From an uncultured Christensenella sp. (GTDB lineage Bacteria > Bacillota > Clostridia > Christensenellales > Pumilibacteraceae): a stretch of 64,000 bases of DNA. The translations under genes were made by a program, and so were the position numbers. This document shows, piece after piece, positions 54,925 through 64,000 of this stretch. Location: the NCBI GenBank assembly GCA_949948785.1, contig CATLGX010000002.1:1-64000 (forward strand). Direction: 5' to 3'. Each line of letters starts with the position of its first letter. Position 1 is the stretch's first letter. Below the pieces are notes generated by a model that saw only the letters and a program-made list of their open reading frames with translations, was not told the origin of the DNA and did no database searches.

Positions 54925-57825
54925 ATGTTAGAACTGCACGATATCACAAAGGACTATAAAGTAGGCGACGATAAAGTACATGCGTTGAAAGGCGTGTCCA
55001 TCAAGTTCCGCAAAAGCGAGTTTGTTTCCGTTCTCGGTCCGTCGGGCTGCGGAAAAACGACGTTGCTCAATATAATCGGAGGACTCGACCACTGTACGGA
55101 CGGCGACCTCGTAATCAACGGCATAAGTACAAAAACGTTCAAGGACCGTGATTGGGATACATACCGCAACCACAGCATAGGATTTGTTTTTCAAAGCTAC
55201 AATCTTATTCCGCACCAGTCTATTCTCGAAAACGTAGAACTTGCGCTCAACATCTCGGGCGTACCCAAACAGGAACGCGTCCGCCGCGCAAAAGAAGCTC
55301 TCGACAATGTGGGGCTTTCCGGACTGTATAAGAAAAAGCCCAACCAGCTTTCGGGCGGACAGATGCAGCGCGTCGCGATAGCGCGCGCCCTCGTCGCCGA
55401 CCCCGACATACTGCTCGCCGACGAGCCGACGGGCGCGCTCGACAGCGAAACGTCCGTCCAGATAATGGAACTCATAAAAGAGATTTCGCGCAAGCGGCTC
55501 GTTATCATGGTTACGCACAACCCCGAGCTTGCCGAACAGTATTCGACGCGCATCGTGCGTCTGCTCGACGGCAACATCGTAGACGATACCATGCCGTACG
55601 ACGGCGAGGATGCGAGCGATAATAACGCCGAGCCCGATGACGACGGACAAAACGCCGAGCAGTCCGTGCAAACGGAGCCGACCGACCCCGACGGCGGAGA
55701 GCGCGTCGAGGCGGCGGAGCAATCGGAACTCGAAGCGCGGGAAAAACCCGAAATCGACGGCAACGGCGCCGACGGCAAGACCGCAGAACAGTCTGTTCCG
55801 CAGAAATCAAAAAAGTCCAAGCTGTCGTTTTTTTCGACGTTCAGGTTGTCTTTCCGCAATCTTCTGTCCAAGCTCAAACGCACGATACTCGTATGTTTTG
55901 CCGGCAGTATCGGCATAATCGGCGTTACGACGGTGCTCGCGGTATCGACGGGCGTAACCGATTACATAGAGCAAATGCAAAACGATATGCTTTCGGGCAA
56001 TCCCGTACAGGTTCAGGAAAGCGCGATGAATCTTTCGCTTCTGACCGAAATGAGCAGTATCGCCGACGAGCGCGCCGCGATAAAAAAGAGCATAAAAAAG
56101 GGCAAAGTAAACGTCGATTATATGATTAAATTCCTTGCCAACCGCGCGGACGACCTCGGCAAGCTGATTGTCAATAACGTTATCACGGAAGATTACATCG
56201 CGTACGTAAAGCAAATGCCCGAAAAGTATTACGCCAATATGAGTTTCGACTACGGCGTCAAAATAGGCGATAATATCTATACCGACTATCGTTTTACCAA
56301 TCCCGACGGCACTGCGGCGGAGCAGGGCACGGCCATGTCGCTGACTGCGGCGCAGGAAATCTACACGGCGTTGCTCGGCAAAACCATATTCTCGGAATAT
56401 GCGTCGCTCGCGTCCATGATTAAGATTGATTATCGTCAAGCGCCGTCGAGCGAGAAGTTCATATCGCAGCAGTACGACGTCATTTCGCCGAACGGGCGCA
56501 TCGCGACCAAGGCGAACGAGATAATGATTGTAGTCGACAAAGACACGCAGTTGACCGACCTTTTCCTTTCGCAGCTCGGGTATTATTCGCAGGAGCAGTT
56601 CCTCAATATCGCGTATGCCGCGACCAAAGACGACGACCCCGACTCCGCGGAAAAGTACGACCCGTCGCTCGACAAAGACAGATTCGATTACGACGAACTT
56701 CTCGGTAAAAAATTCACATGGTATCCCAACGACGACGTGTTTACGGCTACGCCCGACGCTACCGTGCTCGGACTTAAACAGCCGTTTACATACAATCCCG
56801 TTGCGTCCGCCGAGTGGAACGACGGATTGGAACTGACGGTTACGGCAATACTCCGTCCCAAAGCCGACCTCGCGTACGGCAGTATGAGCGCGGGCATATA
56901 TTACACCCCCGCGCTTACCGAGTACGTGATAGAAAACTCCAAGCAGTCCGAAATCGTCAAGTATATCGAAAGCGATAAAAACCTCGACAGCCTGTACGTT
57001 CCGACGGGAACGGATACCGACCCCAAAAAGCAGGTCGCGCCCACGTTCGATTACGGATTCCATTACGACGGCAAGTACTATTCGACGACGGCGCTTCCCG
57101 GTTCGGAAACGTATATACGTCAGGGCTGGGTTTACAGTTCCGCATCCATGATGGACATGACGTCCATGTTTGCGAACTTTACGGGTGGCACCGCGCCCAA
57201 GCTGACGCTCCGCGACCTCGGCGGCGAAAGTCTGCCCAAGGGCGTAGCAGTATATCCGCGCGACTTCACATACAAAGACGATGTTACGCGCTATCTCGAC
57301 AAGTGGAATAAAGACGGCGACATAGTAATCGGCGACAAGACCGTTTCCAAAAAGGACAGAGAGGACATAACGTATACCGATAACCTCGAACTCGTCATCT
57401 CGCTAATCAACGACCTTATCGACATGGTAACGTTCGCGCTGGTCGCGTTCACGTCGCTGTCGCTTGTCGTTTCTACCGTAATGATTGCGATAATCACGTA
57501 CGTTTCCGTCATAGAACGCATCAAAGAAATCGGCGTTATCCGCGCGCTCGGAGGAAGAAAACGCGACGTGTCGCGGCTGTTCACCGCCGAAACGTTTATG
57601 ATAGGTTTGGCGTCGGGCGTGTTCGGAATTATTATAACGTTTATACTGACGCTGATAATAAACGCCATAGTCAACAGTCTTGCCGGCATAAGCATAGCGG
57701 CGCTCACTGCTCCTATCGCGTTAATTATGATAACTATAAGCACGGTGCTCACTCTTATTTCGGGACTTATTCCCGCAAGGCTTGCCGCCAAGAAAGACCC
57801 TGTTGTTGCGCTCCGAAGCGAGTAG
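54925..57825 (+). CDS. ABC transporter, ATP-binding and FtsX/MacB-like permease in one polypeptide
   Basis: 'GPSGCGKTTLLNIIGGLD', 'LSGGQMQRVAIARALVADPDILLADEPTGALD'; acidic linker; C-terminal FtsX-like TM region. Confidence 0.95.
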   Translation: MLELHDITKDYKVGDDKVHALKGVSIKFRKSEFVSVLGPSGCGKTTLLNIIGGLDHCTDGDLVINGISTKTFKDRDWDTYRNHSIGFVFQSYNLIPHQSILENVELALNISGVPKQERVRRAKEALDNVGLSGLYKKKPNQLSGGQMQRVAIARALVADPDILLADEPTGALDSETSVQIMELIKEISRKRLVIMVTHNPELAEQYSTRIVRLLDGNIVDDTMPYDGEDASDNNAEPDDDGQNAEQSVQTEPTDPDGGERVEAAEQSELEAREKPEIDGNGADGKTAEQSVPQKSKKSKLSFFSTFRLSFRNLLSKLKRTILVCFAGSIGIIGVTTVLAVSTGVTDYIEQMQNDMLSGNPVQVQESAMNLSLLTEMSSIADERAAIKKSIKKGKVNVDYMIKFLANRADDLGKLIVNNVITEDYIAYVKQMPEKYYANMSFDYGVKIGDNIYTDYRFTNPDGTAAEQGTAMSLTAAQEIYTALLGKTIFSEYASLASMIKIDYRQAPSSEKFISQQYDVISPNGRIATKANEIMIVVDKDTQLTDLFLSQLGYYSQEQFLNIAYAATKDDDPDSAEKYDPSLDKDRFDYDELLGKKFTWYPNDDVFTATPDATVLGLKQPFTYNPVASAEWNDGLELTVTAILRPKADLAYGSMSAGIYYTPALTEYVIENSKQSEIVKYIESDKNLDSLYVPTGTDTDPKKQVAPTFDYGFHYDGKYYSTTALPGSETYIRQGWVYSSASMMDMTSMFANFTGGTAPKLTLRDLGGESLPKGVAVYPRDFTYKDDVTRYLDKWNKDGDIVIGDKTVSKKDREDITYTDNLELVISLINDLIDMVTFALVAFTSLSLVVSTVMIAIITYVSVIERIKEIGVIRALGGRKRDVSRLFTAETFMIGLASGVFGIIITFILTLIINAIVNSLAGISIAALTAPIALIMITISTVLTLISGLIPARLAAKKDPVVALRSE

Positions 57826-57988
57826 AACACTCGATGGGTATGTGTCGGATGTATAGCGACTACGTGCTTGCGGCGCCTGTTGTCGCTCTACGTCGCGCCT
57901 CCGCTGTCTAACCGTAGCGCAACGGCAATCCGTTAAAGAATTTTTCACTCCTTACCCTTTTCGAAAACGCAGTTTTTGAAGGGGGTTC

Positions 57989-58019
57989 GGGGGAAACTTT
58001 TTGAAAAAAAGGTTCCCCC
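57989..58019. repeat. Long C/G-capped hairpin between ABC transporter and metG
   Basis: gggggaaactttttgaaaaaaaggttccccc. Confidence 0.6.
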
Positions 58020-58052
58020 GCAAAACTCCCATTAACCCACATTGCAAAAATC

Positions 58053-59999
58053 ATGAAAAAGAAACAGACATTTTACATTACGACTCCCATATACTACGCG
58101 AGCGGTGCACTGCACATCGGGCACTGCTACACGACGGTATGCTGCGACGCGATAGCGCGGTTTAAGCGCATGGACGGTTATGACGTTCACTATTTGACGG
58201 GCACGGACGAGCACGGTCAAAAGGTTCAGCAGGCCGCGGAAGAACGCGGGCTGACGCCGCAGGCTTTCGTCGACGGGCTTGCCGAGCGCATAAAAGCGTT
58301 GTGGGCGCGCATGGACATAAGCAACGACGGGTTTATCCGCACGACCGACGCTTCGCACGAAAAGGCGATTGCCGATATATTCACGCGCCTGTACGAAAAG
58401 GGCGATATATACAAGTCGGAATACGTCGGCAAATATTGCAAGCCGTGCGAGAGCTTTTGGACTGACGGTCAGCTCGTTGACGGCAAGTGCCCCGACTGCG
58501 GCAGGGAAGTAACCGAGGAAAAGGAAGAATGCTACTTTTTCCGTCTCGGCAAGTACGCCGACAGAATAAAAAAACTTCTTGCCGAAACCGACTTTTTACA
58601 GCCCGAATCGCGCGTCAAAGAAATGGTCAATAATTTCCTCGACAAGGGACTGAGCGACCTTGCCGTAACGCGCACTTCGTTTAATTGGGGCATAAAAGTT
58701 CCTTTCGACGATAAGCATGTAATTTACGTGTGGATAGACGCGCTCCCCAACTATATAACCGCGCTCGGCTACGGCGGAAGCGACGACGGCAAATTCAAGA
58801 AATATTGGCCGTGCGACATGCACGTCATGGCAAAAGAAATAGTGCGCTTTCACTCGATTATCTGGCCGGCGATATTGATGGCGCTCGACATACCTCTGCC
58901 CAAACGCGTGTACGGACACGGCTGGATAATGTTCGACGGCGACAAAATGAGCAAGTCCAAAGGCAACGTAGTCGACCCGTTCGTGCTGACCGACAGGTAC
59001 GGCGTGGACGCTTTGAGATACTACCTGCTCTCGTCCGTTCCGTTCGGCGAAGACAGCTCGTACACAAACGAACTTTTGCTGTCGGCAATCAACAACGACC
59101 TCGTGAACGACCTCGGCAATCTTGTTCGCCGCACGCTCGCCATGAGCACGCAGTACTTCGACGGCAACGTTAAAAAGCCGAACGAAATAACGGACGACGA
59201 CAAAAAGTTTGCGGCGGGAATTGACGCGCTTCTTCCCGAAATCCGCGCCGACCTGGACAAGCCTCACATATCGAAGGCGCTCGAACGCATATTCGGCGTA
59301 ATCGACCTTGCCAATAAATACATCGACTTAAACAAACCGTGGGCGCTCAACAAAACGGGCGAGAAAGAGCGGCTTAACGCAGTCATGTACAATCTTCTCG
59401 AAGCGATACGCGTGTGCGCCAACCTGCTTCTGCCGTTTATAACAAAGTATCCGCGCCGCATATTCGACGGACTGGGGCTGCCCGTTCCCGACGGTTTCGA
59501 CGGCGCCGAATACGGCGTAATCGCGGCGTACAAAACGACGGAGATAGAGCCGATACTCAATCGGTTGGACGTCAAGAAAGAGCTGGCCGAACTCGACAAA
59601 ATAGCCGCGGAAAAGAACGCGGAAGCGGCGGGCGGAAAAAACAAAGACGATAAAGAAAAAGAGGCGGTAAAAAACATGGAAGAAATATCCATTGACGACT
59701 TTTTCAAGACCGAACTTCGCGTAGCGAAAATCGAAGCGTGCGAAAAAGTTGAAAAGTCCAAAAAACTTTTAAAGTCGACGGTGTTCGACGGCGAACGCCG
59801 CCGTACGGTCGTTTCGGGCATCGCAAACGCGTACAAGCCCGAAGACCTTGTCGGGAAAACCGTCGCGCTCGTTGCCAACCTCAAACCCGCAAAGCTGTGC
59901 GGCGTTGTTTCCGAGGGCATGCTGTTGTGTTCGAGCGGCGCGGACGACTTGCCGCGGTTAATCGAACCGCAGGGCGAGCCGGGAGATAAAATATGCTGA
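58053..59999 (+). CDS. metG: Methionyl-tRNA synthetase with C-terminal tRNA-binding domain
   Basis: 'TTPIYYASGALHIGHCYTT', zinc 'CKPCESF...CPDCGREV', 'KMSKSKGNVVDPF', C-terminal EMAP/Trbp111-like region. Confidence 0.97.
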   Translation: MKKKQTFYITTPIYYASGALHIGHCYTTVCCDAIARFKRMDGYDVHYLTGTDEHGQKVQQAAEERGLTPQAFVDGLAERIKALWARMDISNDGFIRTTDASHEKAIADIFTRLYEKGDIYKSEYVGKYCKPCESFWTDGQLVDGKCPDCGREVTEEKEECYFFRLGKYADRIKKLLAETDFLQPESRVKEMVNNFLDKGLSDLAVTRTSFNWGIKVPFDDKHVIYVWIDALPNYITALGYGGSDDGKFKKYWPCDMHVMAKEIVRFHSIIWPAILMALDIPLPKRVYGHGWIMFDGDKMSKSKGNVVDPFVLTDRYGVDALRYYLLSSVPFGEDSSYTNELLLSAINNDLVNDLGNLVRRTLAMSTQYFDGNVKKPNEITDDDKKFAAGIDALLPEIRADLDKPHISKALERIFGVIDLANKYIDLNKPWALNKTGEKERLNAVMYNLLEAIRVCANLLLPFITKYPRRIFDGLGLPVPDGFDGAEYGVIAAYKTTEIEPILNRLDVKKELAELDKIAAEKNAEAAGGKNKDDKEKEAVKNMEEISIDDFFKTELRVAKIEACEKVEKSKKLLKSTVFDGERRRTVVSGIANAYKPEDLVGKTVALVANLKPAKLCGVVSEGMLLCSSGADDLPRLIEPQGEPGDKIC

Positions 60000-60775
60000 T
60001 TGACTCGCACGCGCACATTACGGACGAGAAGTACGGCGACGGCGGAAAGAGCATAATTTCGTCCATGGCCGAAGACAATCTTGCCGCGATAGTCTGCGTC
60101 GGCTGCGACAGACAGAGCACGCTTGACGCGATTGCCGTCGCGCACTCCGATGCGCGCGTTTTTGCGTCGGTAGGCGTTCATCCTTACTATCCCGAAACGG
60201 TAACAGACGAATTGATGACCGAGTTCGAGACGCTTGCGCGGGACGACAAGGTTGTTGCGGTAGGCGAGTTCGGCTTGGATTACCACCATGACGAGTACGA
60301 CCGCGATGCGCAGATTCGCGCCATGCGCGCGCAGTACGAATTGGCGCGCAAGTCTAAGCTCCCCGTGATTTTTCACGTGCGTGAGGCGACGGGCGATTTT
60401 ACCGAATTTCTGCGCGGCTCGGCATTTCCCGAGAGCGGCGTCATGCATTGTTTTTCGGGCACCGTCGAAACGGCGAAGATTTGTCTCGACAAGGGGCTTT
60501 ATATAGCTTTCGGCGGCAAGCTGACGTATTCCAACTCGCACAAACTTCACGAAGTGGCAAAGTACGCGCCGCTCGACAGAATTCTCGTCGAGACCGACGC
60601 GCCGTATCTTTCGCCGGCGCAGCATTTGGGCGAAATTAACTATCCGAAAAACGTGTCGTTCGTGCGGGACAAGCTCGCCGAACTCCGCGGCGTTTCGCGT
60701 GAAGAAATCGAACGCGCGACTGCGGAAAATACTAAGCGATTGTTTTTTAAGATGAAAAACATCGATACGGAATAA
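59993..60775 (+). CDS. tatD: TatD family hydrolase
   Basis: 'MLIDSHAHITDEKYG', 'VGEFGLDYHHDEYDRDAQ', 'VMHCFSGTVETAK', 'ILVETDAPYLSP'. Confidence 0.95.
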   Translation: MLIDSHAHITDEKYGDGGKSIISSMAEDNLAAIVCVGCDRQSTLDAIAVAHSDARVFASVGVHPYYPETVTDELMTEFETLARDDKVVAVGEFGLDYHHDEYDRDAQIRAMRAQYELARKSKLPVIFHVREATGDFTEFLRGSAFPESGVMHCFSGTVETAKICLDKGLYIAFGGKLTYSNSHKLHEVAKYAPLDRILVETDAPYLSPAQHLGEINYPKNVSFVRDKLAELRGVSREEIERATAENTKRLFFKMKNIDTE

Positions 60776-60779
60776 AACG

Positions 60780-61397
60780 GTGGCAAACAATTACGTTTAC
60801 ATTCTGGACGGCAAAGCGTACGTCAATCTCACCAACGAGTGCTCTAACGCTTGTACGTTCTGCATACGCAACACTGGCGACGGCGTGCGCGGCACGCCGC
60901 TTTGGCTCGATAAAAAACCGACGGCGGACGACGTGTTCGCCGCGTTTTCGCGAGTAAAAGATGAGCTTAAAAGCGACGAAATCGTATTTTGCGGTTTCGG
61001 CGAGCCGACGGACGCGCTCGAAGTATTAAAAGAGTGTGCGGCGCGGTTTAAGTCCGCTGGCTACCGTCTGCGGCTCAACACCAACGGTTTGGGAAGCGCC
61101 GACAACGGCAGAGACATAGCGAAAGAGCTTAACGTGTTCGACACGGTGTCGGTGTCGCTCAATCAGTGCGATGCGGACAAGTATGCCGCGGTTACACGTT
61201 CCAAGTACGGCAAAGCGGCGTTTTCGCACGTTCTCGGTTTTGCGGCGGCGGTCAAGGCGGCAGGGATAAACGTCGTGTTTACAGTCGTCGATACGATAGA
61301 CGGACGAGACATCGAAAGATGCGAAGATATTGCGAAAAAGACGGGAATACCGCTTCGCGTCAGAAACTACGTCGCCGACAATTACGGAGATAATTGA
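60780..61397 (+). CDS. TatD-associated radical SAM protein
   Basis: 'AYVNLTNECSNACTFCIRNTGDGV', 'DEIVFCGFGEPTDAL'; directly after tatD; GTG start. Confidence 0.9.
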   Translation: MANNYVYILDGKAYVNLTNECSNACTFCIRNTGDGVRGTPLWLDKKPTADDVFAAFSRVKDELKSDEIVFCGFGEPTDALEVLKECAARFKSAGYRLRLNTNGLGSADNGRDIAKELNVFDTVSVSLNQCDADKYAAVTRSKYGKAAFSHVLGFAAAVKAAGINVVFTVVDTIDGRDIERCEDIAKKTGIPLRVRNYVADNYGDN

Positions 61398-62404
61398 AAA
61401 TGCCCGAACCGTTAATTTACATAGGATATTTCGCCATGGTCGCGCTCGTTGTGTTCTTGTCGATAAAGCTCGGCAAGTACGTGGACGTGATTGACGCGAA
61501 AAGCAATATTTCGGGCGCGTTCGTCGGCGGAATCATGCTTGCGGCAGTAACAAGTCTGCCCGAGCTTTTTACGTCGCTGTCGGCAGTGTGGCTTGTCAAA
61601 GAAAGCTCCATGGTAGTCGGTAATATTCTCGGTTCGGATTTGATAAACCTCGCGTTTTTCGGCGTGATACTTCTGATATTCGGACGCGGGCTTAAAACCA
61701 AAAAGTTCAATAAGTTTTATTACGGCGCGCTGTTTGTCGCGCTCGGCATGTACGGCTTGACGGCGCTCGGACTGTATCTCGGCGAGTACTTGCAGCTCGG
61801 CTGGTACACCGCAGTGTCGCCCGTAATACTCGTTTTGTACGTGCTTTTCGTGAGTAAAACACCCAAAACCGCGGATGCGGAGGGCGGCAAGGACGACGAC
61901 AGACTGACGCTGAAAACGGCGGTCATACGTTTTTGCGTTTGCGCTGTTGTTTTGATAGGCGCGTCGGTGTGCATGACGTATCTTACCGACATGGTTGCGG
62001 ACAAGATAGGCATGACAGGCTCGTTTGCCGGCGCGCTGTTCCTCGGCGTGGCTACGAGTTTGCCCGAACTGATAAGCTCGTCTACGTTATGTTATCGCGG
62101 TAATTTCAATGCCGCGGCAGGCAATATCATAGGCTCCAACGTATTCAATTTTATGATACTGTTCGTCGCCGACGTGTTTTCGTTTATGCCGGGCGCGACA
62201 AATGTATATCTGCTAAACACAGACTCCGAGTGGCTTTTGATACTCGGTGCAATCGCAACCGCGGCGACGTTCGGCATGTTTGTGCTTAAAAACCGCAAAA
62301 CGCAGTCGACGGGCAATTTCGTCGGCGTTCAGGCGGTAAATACCGTGTCGCCGATAATGTATGTAATTTACCTGCTTATAGCGTGCGGCATTATAATCGT
62401 GTGA
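61394..62404 (+). CDS. Calcium/sodium antiporter (CaCA family)
   Basis: Duplicated 'GGIMLAAVTSLPELFTSLSAV...NILGSDLINL' and 'FLGVATSLPELISSSTLCYRGNFNAAAGNIIGSNVFNF'. Confidence 0.93.
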   Translation: MKMPEPLIYIGYFAMVALVVFLSIKLGKYVDVIDAKSNISGAFVGGIMLAAVTSLPELFTSLSAVWLVKESSMVVGNILGSDLINLAFFGVILLIFGRGLKTKKFNKFYYGALFVALGMYGLTALGLYLGEYLQLGWYTAVSPVILVLYVLFVSKTPKTADAEGGKDDDRLTLKTAVIRFCVCAVVLIGASVCMTYLTDMVADKIGMTGSFAGALFLGVATSLPELISSSTLCYRGNFNAAAGNIIGSNVFNFMILFVADVFSFMPGATNVYLLNTDSEWLLILGAIATAATFGMFVLKNRKTQSTGNFVGVQAVNTVSPIMYVIYLLIACGIIIV

Positions 62405-62411
62405 GGTAAGT

Positions 62412-62936
62412 ATGCAAGAGCGGACGGAAAATCAACGTGAAGAAAAAGTCATGTTTCAGCATGTCATGAGCTATAAGGCATACCGCCGATTCATGATTGC
62501 GACGCGCGTCGCGGCGACGGCGGTAATAGCGGGCGGACTTGCGTGTCTTTCGATTTACAAACTGCCGCTCGGCATCATCTTCGGAACGATGGCGCTGTTT
62601 CTGGGCGCGATAGCGGTAATCGTCGCGCTCGGCAGAGAAGAGACCTATATTATTTTCGATACGCGGTTTGTTATAAAGCACGCCGATAAGCGCGCGTCAG
62701 TTCCGATTGAAAACGTCAAGTCGGTCAAGTACAAGCGCGCATTTTACGAAAAGAGTCTTGCTACGGGTACGGTCGCGATAAAGGCGGTAAACCCCGAAAA
62801 CGGAAAAACGAAAAAATACAGACTGCGTCATGTGTTCGACGCGAAAGCATGCGTCGAGTTTTTGACCGATGCGGCGCGGGCGAACGCTGAAAGAGAAAAA
62901 GCAAAGGAGAAAGGCGGCGTTGAAAATATCGGATAA
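62412..62936 (+). CDS. Two-TM membrane protein with bacterial PH-like domain
   Basis: Two TM segments then 'YIIFDTRFVIKHADKRASVPIENVKSVKYKR'. Confidence 0.6.
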   Translation: MQERTENQREEKVMFQHVMSYKAYRRFMIATRVAATAVIAGGLACLSIYKLPLGIIFGTMALFLGAIAVIVALGREETYIIFDTRFVIKHADKRASVPIENVKSVKYKRAFYEKSLATGTVAIKAVNPENGKTKKYRLRHVFDAKACVEFLTDAARANAEREKAKEKGGVENIG

Positions 62937-63786
62937 GACGTTCGGGGAAGAACGCGCACTGTACGGCGAAACCGATGTCGAGCTTTTCGATTGTAAGTTC
63001 GAGGGCGAAGCGGACGGAGAAAGCGCGCTCAAAGAATGCGGAAGGGTGTTTGCAAGCGGTTGCAAATTCGATTTGCGTTACCCGTTGTGGCACGTCGGCG
63101 AAGTCGAGCTCGACGGTTGTACGCTCACTGACAACTGCCGCGCCGCGCTGTGGTACAGCCGCAATATCGGAATAAAAAACAGCGGGCTGTTCGGCATAAA
63201 AGCGGTGCGCGAATGTCGCGACGTAATGATATCTGGAAGCGACATCGTCTCGCCCGAGTTCGGCTGGTCGGCAGAGAATATCAATTTCCGCGACGTAAAA
63301 GCAGTGTCCGAGTATTTTTTGATGCGAGCGCAGAATATCACCGCCAAAAAACTCGATTTTAAGGGTAAATATTCGTTTCAGTACACTAAAAACGCAAGGC
63401 TCGACGACTGTTATCTCGACACCAAAGACGCGTTTTGGCACAGCAAAAACGTAACGGTCAAAAACAGCGTGGTAAAAGGCGAGTACCTCGGGTGGTTTTC
63501 CGACAAACTGACTTTTATAAACTGCGAGATTATAGGAACGCAGCCGCTGTGCTATTGCACAAACTTAAAACTTATCGACTGCGTTATGAAAGACTGCGAC
63601 CTCGCGTTTGAAAAGTCCGACGTGTATGCCGAGCTTCGCGCCAAGCTCGACAGCGTAAAAAACGCTTACCGCGGCGTGATAAAACTTCCCGACGTCGGAG
63701 AAATCATACGCGACGACGAAAGGGCGAAAGCGAAAATTATAATAGACGAAAGTTTAAAACGCGAAGAGCGTCGCGAGAGATATTGA
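62920..63786 (+). CDS. DUF3737-like beta-helix protein
   Basis: 'LFDCKFEGEADGESALKEC', 'YPLWHVGEVELDGC', 'ALWYSRNIGIKNSGLFGIKAVREC'; TTG start after aaaggaga. Confidence 0.8.
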   Translation: MKISDKTFGEERALYGETDVELFDCKFEGEADGESALKECGRVFASGCKFDLRYPLWHVGEVELDGCTLTDNCRAALWYSRNIGIKNSGLFGIKAVRECRDVMISGSDIVSPEFGWSAENINFRDVKAVSEYFLMRAQNITAKKLDFKGKYSFQYTKNARLDDCYLDTKDAFWHSKNVTVKNSVVKGEYLGWFSDKLTFINCEIIGTQPLCYCTNLKLIDCVMKDCDLAFEKSDVYAELRAKLDSVKNAYRGVIKLPDVGEIIRDDERAKAKIIIDESLKREERRERY

Positions 63787-63792
63787 AAAAGT

Positions 63793-64000
63793 ATGAAATT
63801 CGACGAACAAGTGTATCGAACGGTAAAGCTCGTTCCCGAAGGCAAAGTCGCGACGTACGGACAGATTGCGTTTATGTCGGGGCATAAGGGTGCGGCTCGC
63901 GCGGTCGGCAACGCGCTTCACGTCAATCCGTACTTCGGCGAAGTGCCATGCCACAGAGTGGTGAACTCGCAAGGACGGCTTGCTCCGTCGTTTGCATTCG
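63793..64000 (+). CDS. MGMT/alkyltransferase-family protein, truncated by window edge
   Basis: MKFDEQVYRTVKLVPEGKVATYGQIAFMSGHKGAARAVGNALHVNPYFGEVPCHRVVNSQGRL with PCHRV active-site motif. Confidence 0.88.
   Translation, partial: MKFDEQVYRTVKLVPEGKVATYGQIAFMSGHKGAARAVGNALHVNPYFGEVPCHRVVNSQGRLAPSFAF

Noticed and set aside
55807-57063. 418-aa minus-strand ORF
   Set aside because: Antisense to the ABC transporter permease; no recognisable motifs.
57826-58052. T-box riboswitch upstream of metG
   Set aside because: No T-box (GGTGGNACCGCG) sequence and no terminator T-tract.
59264-60790. 508-aa minus-strand ORF
   Set aside because: Antisense to metG/tatD, both of which are unambiguous.

Overview
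64-kb window of a bacterial chromosome, most likely a spore-forming Bacillota/Clostridia-like lineage (Spo0A, SpmA/SpmB, a CwlJ/SleB-like hydrolase and a GerQ-like protein are all present). About 1-23 kb is a mosaic of AT-richer accessory genes: a UvrD-type helicase plus DUF4268 protein, two BspA/LRR_5 proteins, small membrane proteins and decayed genes. It also holds three minus-strand tRNA-Ser genes (GCU, CGA, UGA). About 23-38 kb is core-like: a ferritin-like protein, parB with two perfect parS sites, lepB, rsmG, mnmE, smpB, spmAB, a ppx/gppA-like gene, an ftsB/divIC-like gene, spo0A and degV. About 38.8-40 kb holds an XRE regulator with three evenly spaced operator-like palindromes beside tRNA-Thr(GGU). 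About 40.1-54.3 kb is a tightly overlapping operon for a surface glycan or glycoconjugate. It contains two domain fusions (phosphoglycosyl transferase + ATP-grasp; HAD + LicD), three further tandem LicD genes, an IspD/TarI-like cytidylyltransferase, a flippase, no recognisable Wzy polymerase, and a RadC-like protein lacking its metal-binding motif. About 55-64 kb is an ABC transporter, metG, tatD with its radical SAM partner, a Ca/Na antiporter, DUF3737 and a truncated MGMT-like gene. The best candidates for something new are the fused, LicD-rich glycan operon, the stand-alone Spo0A effector-domain-like proteins, the 32-bp palindrome-containing repeat pair, the three-operator XRE module, and accessory genes on the 3' side of every tRNA. 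All family calls come from reading motifs by eye; no database search was run.
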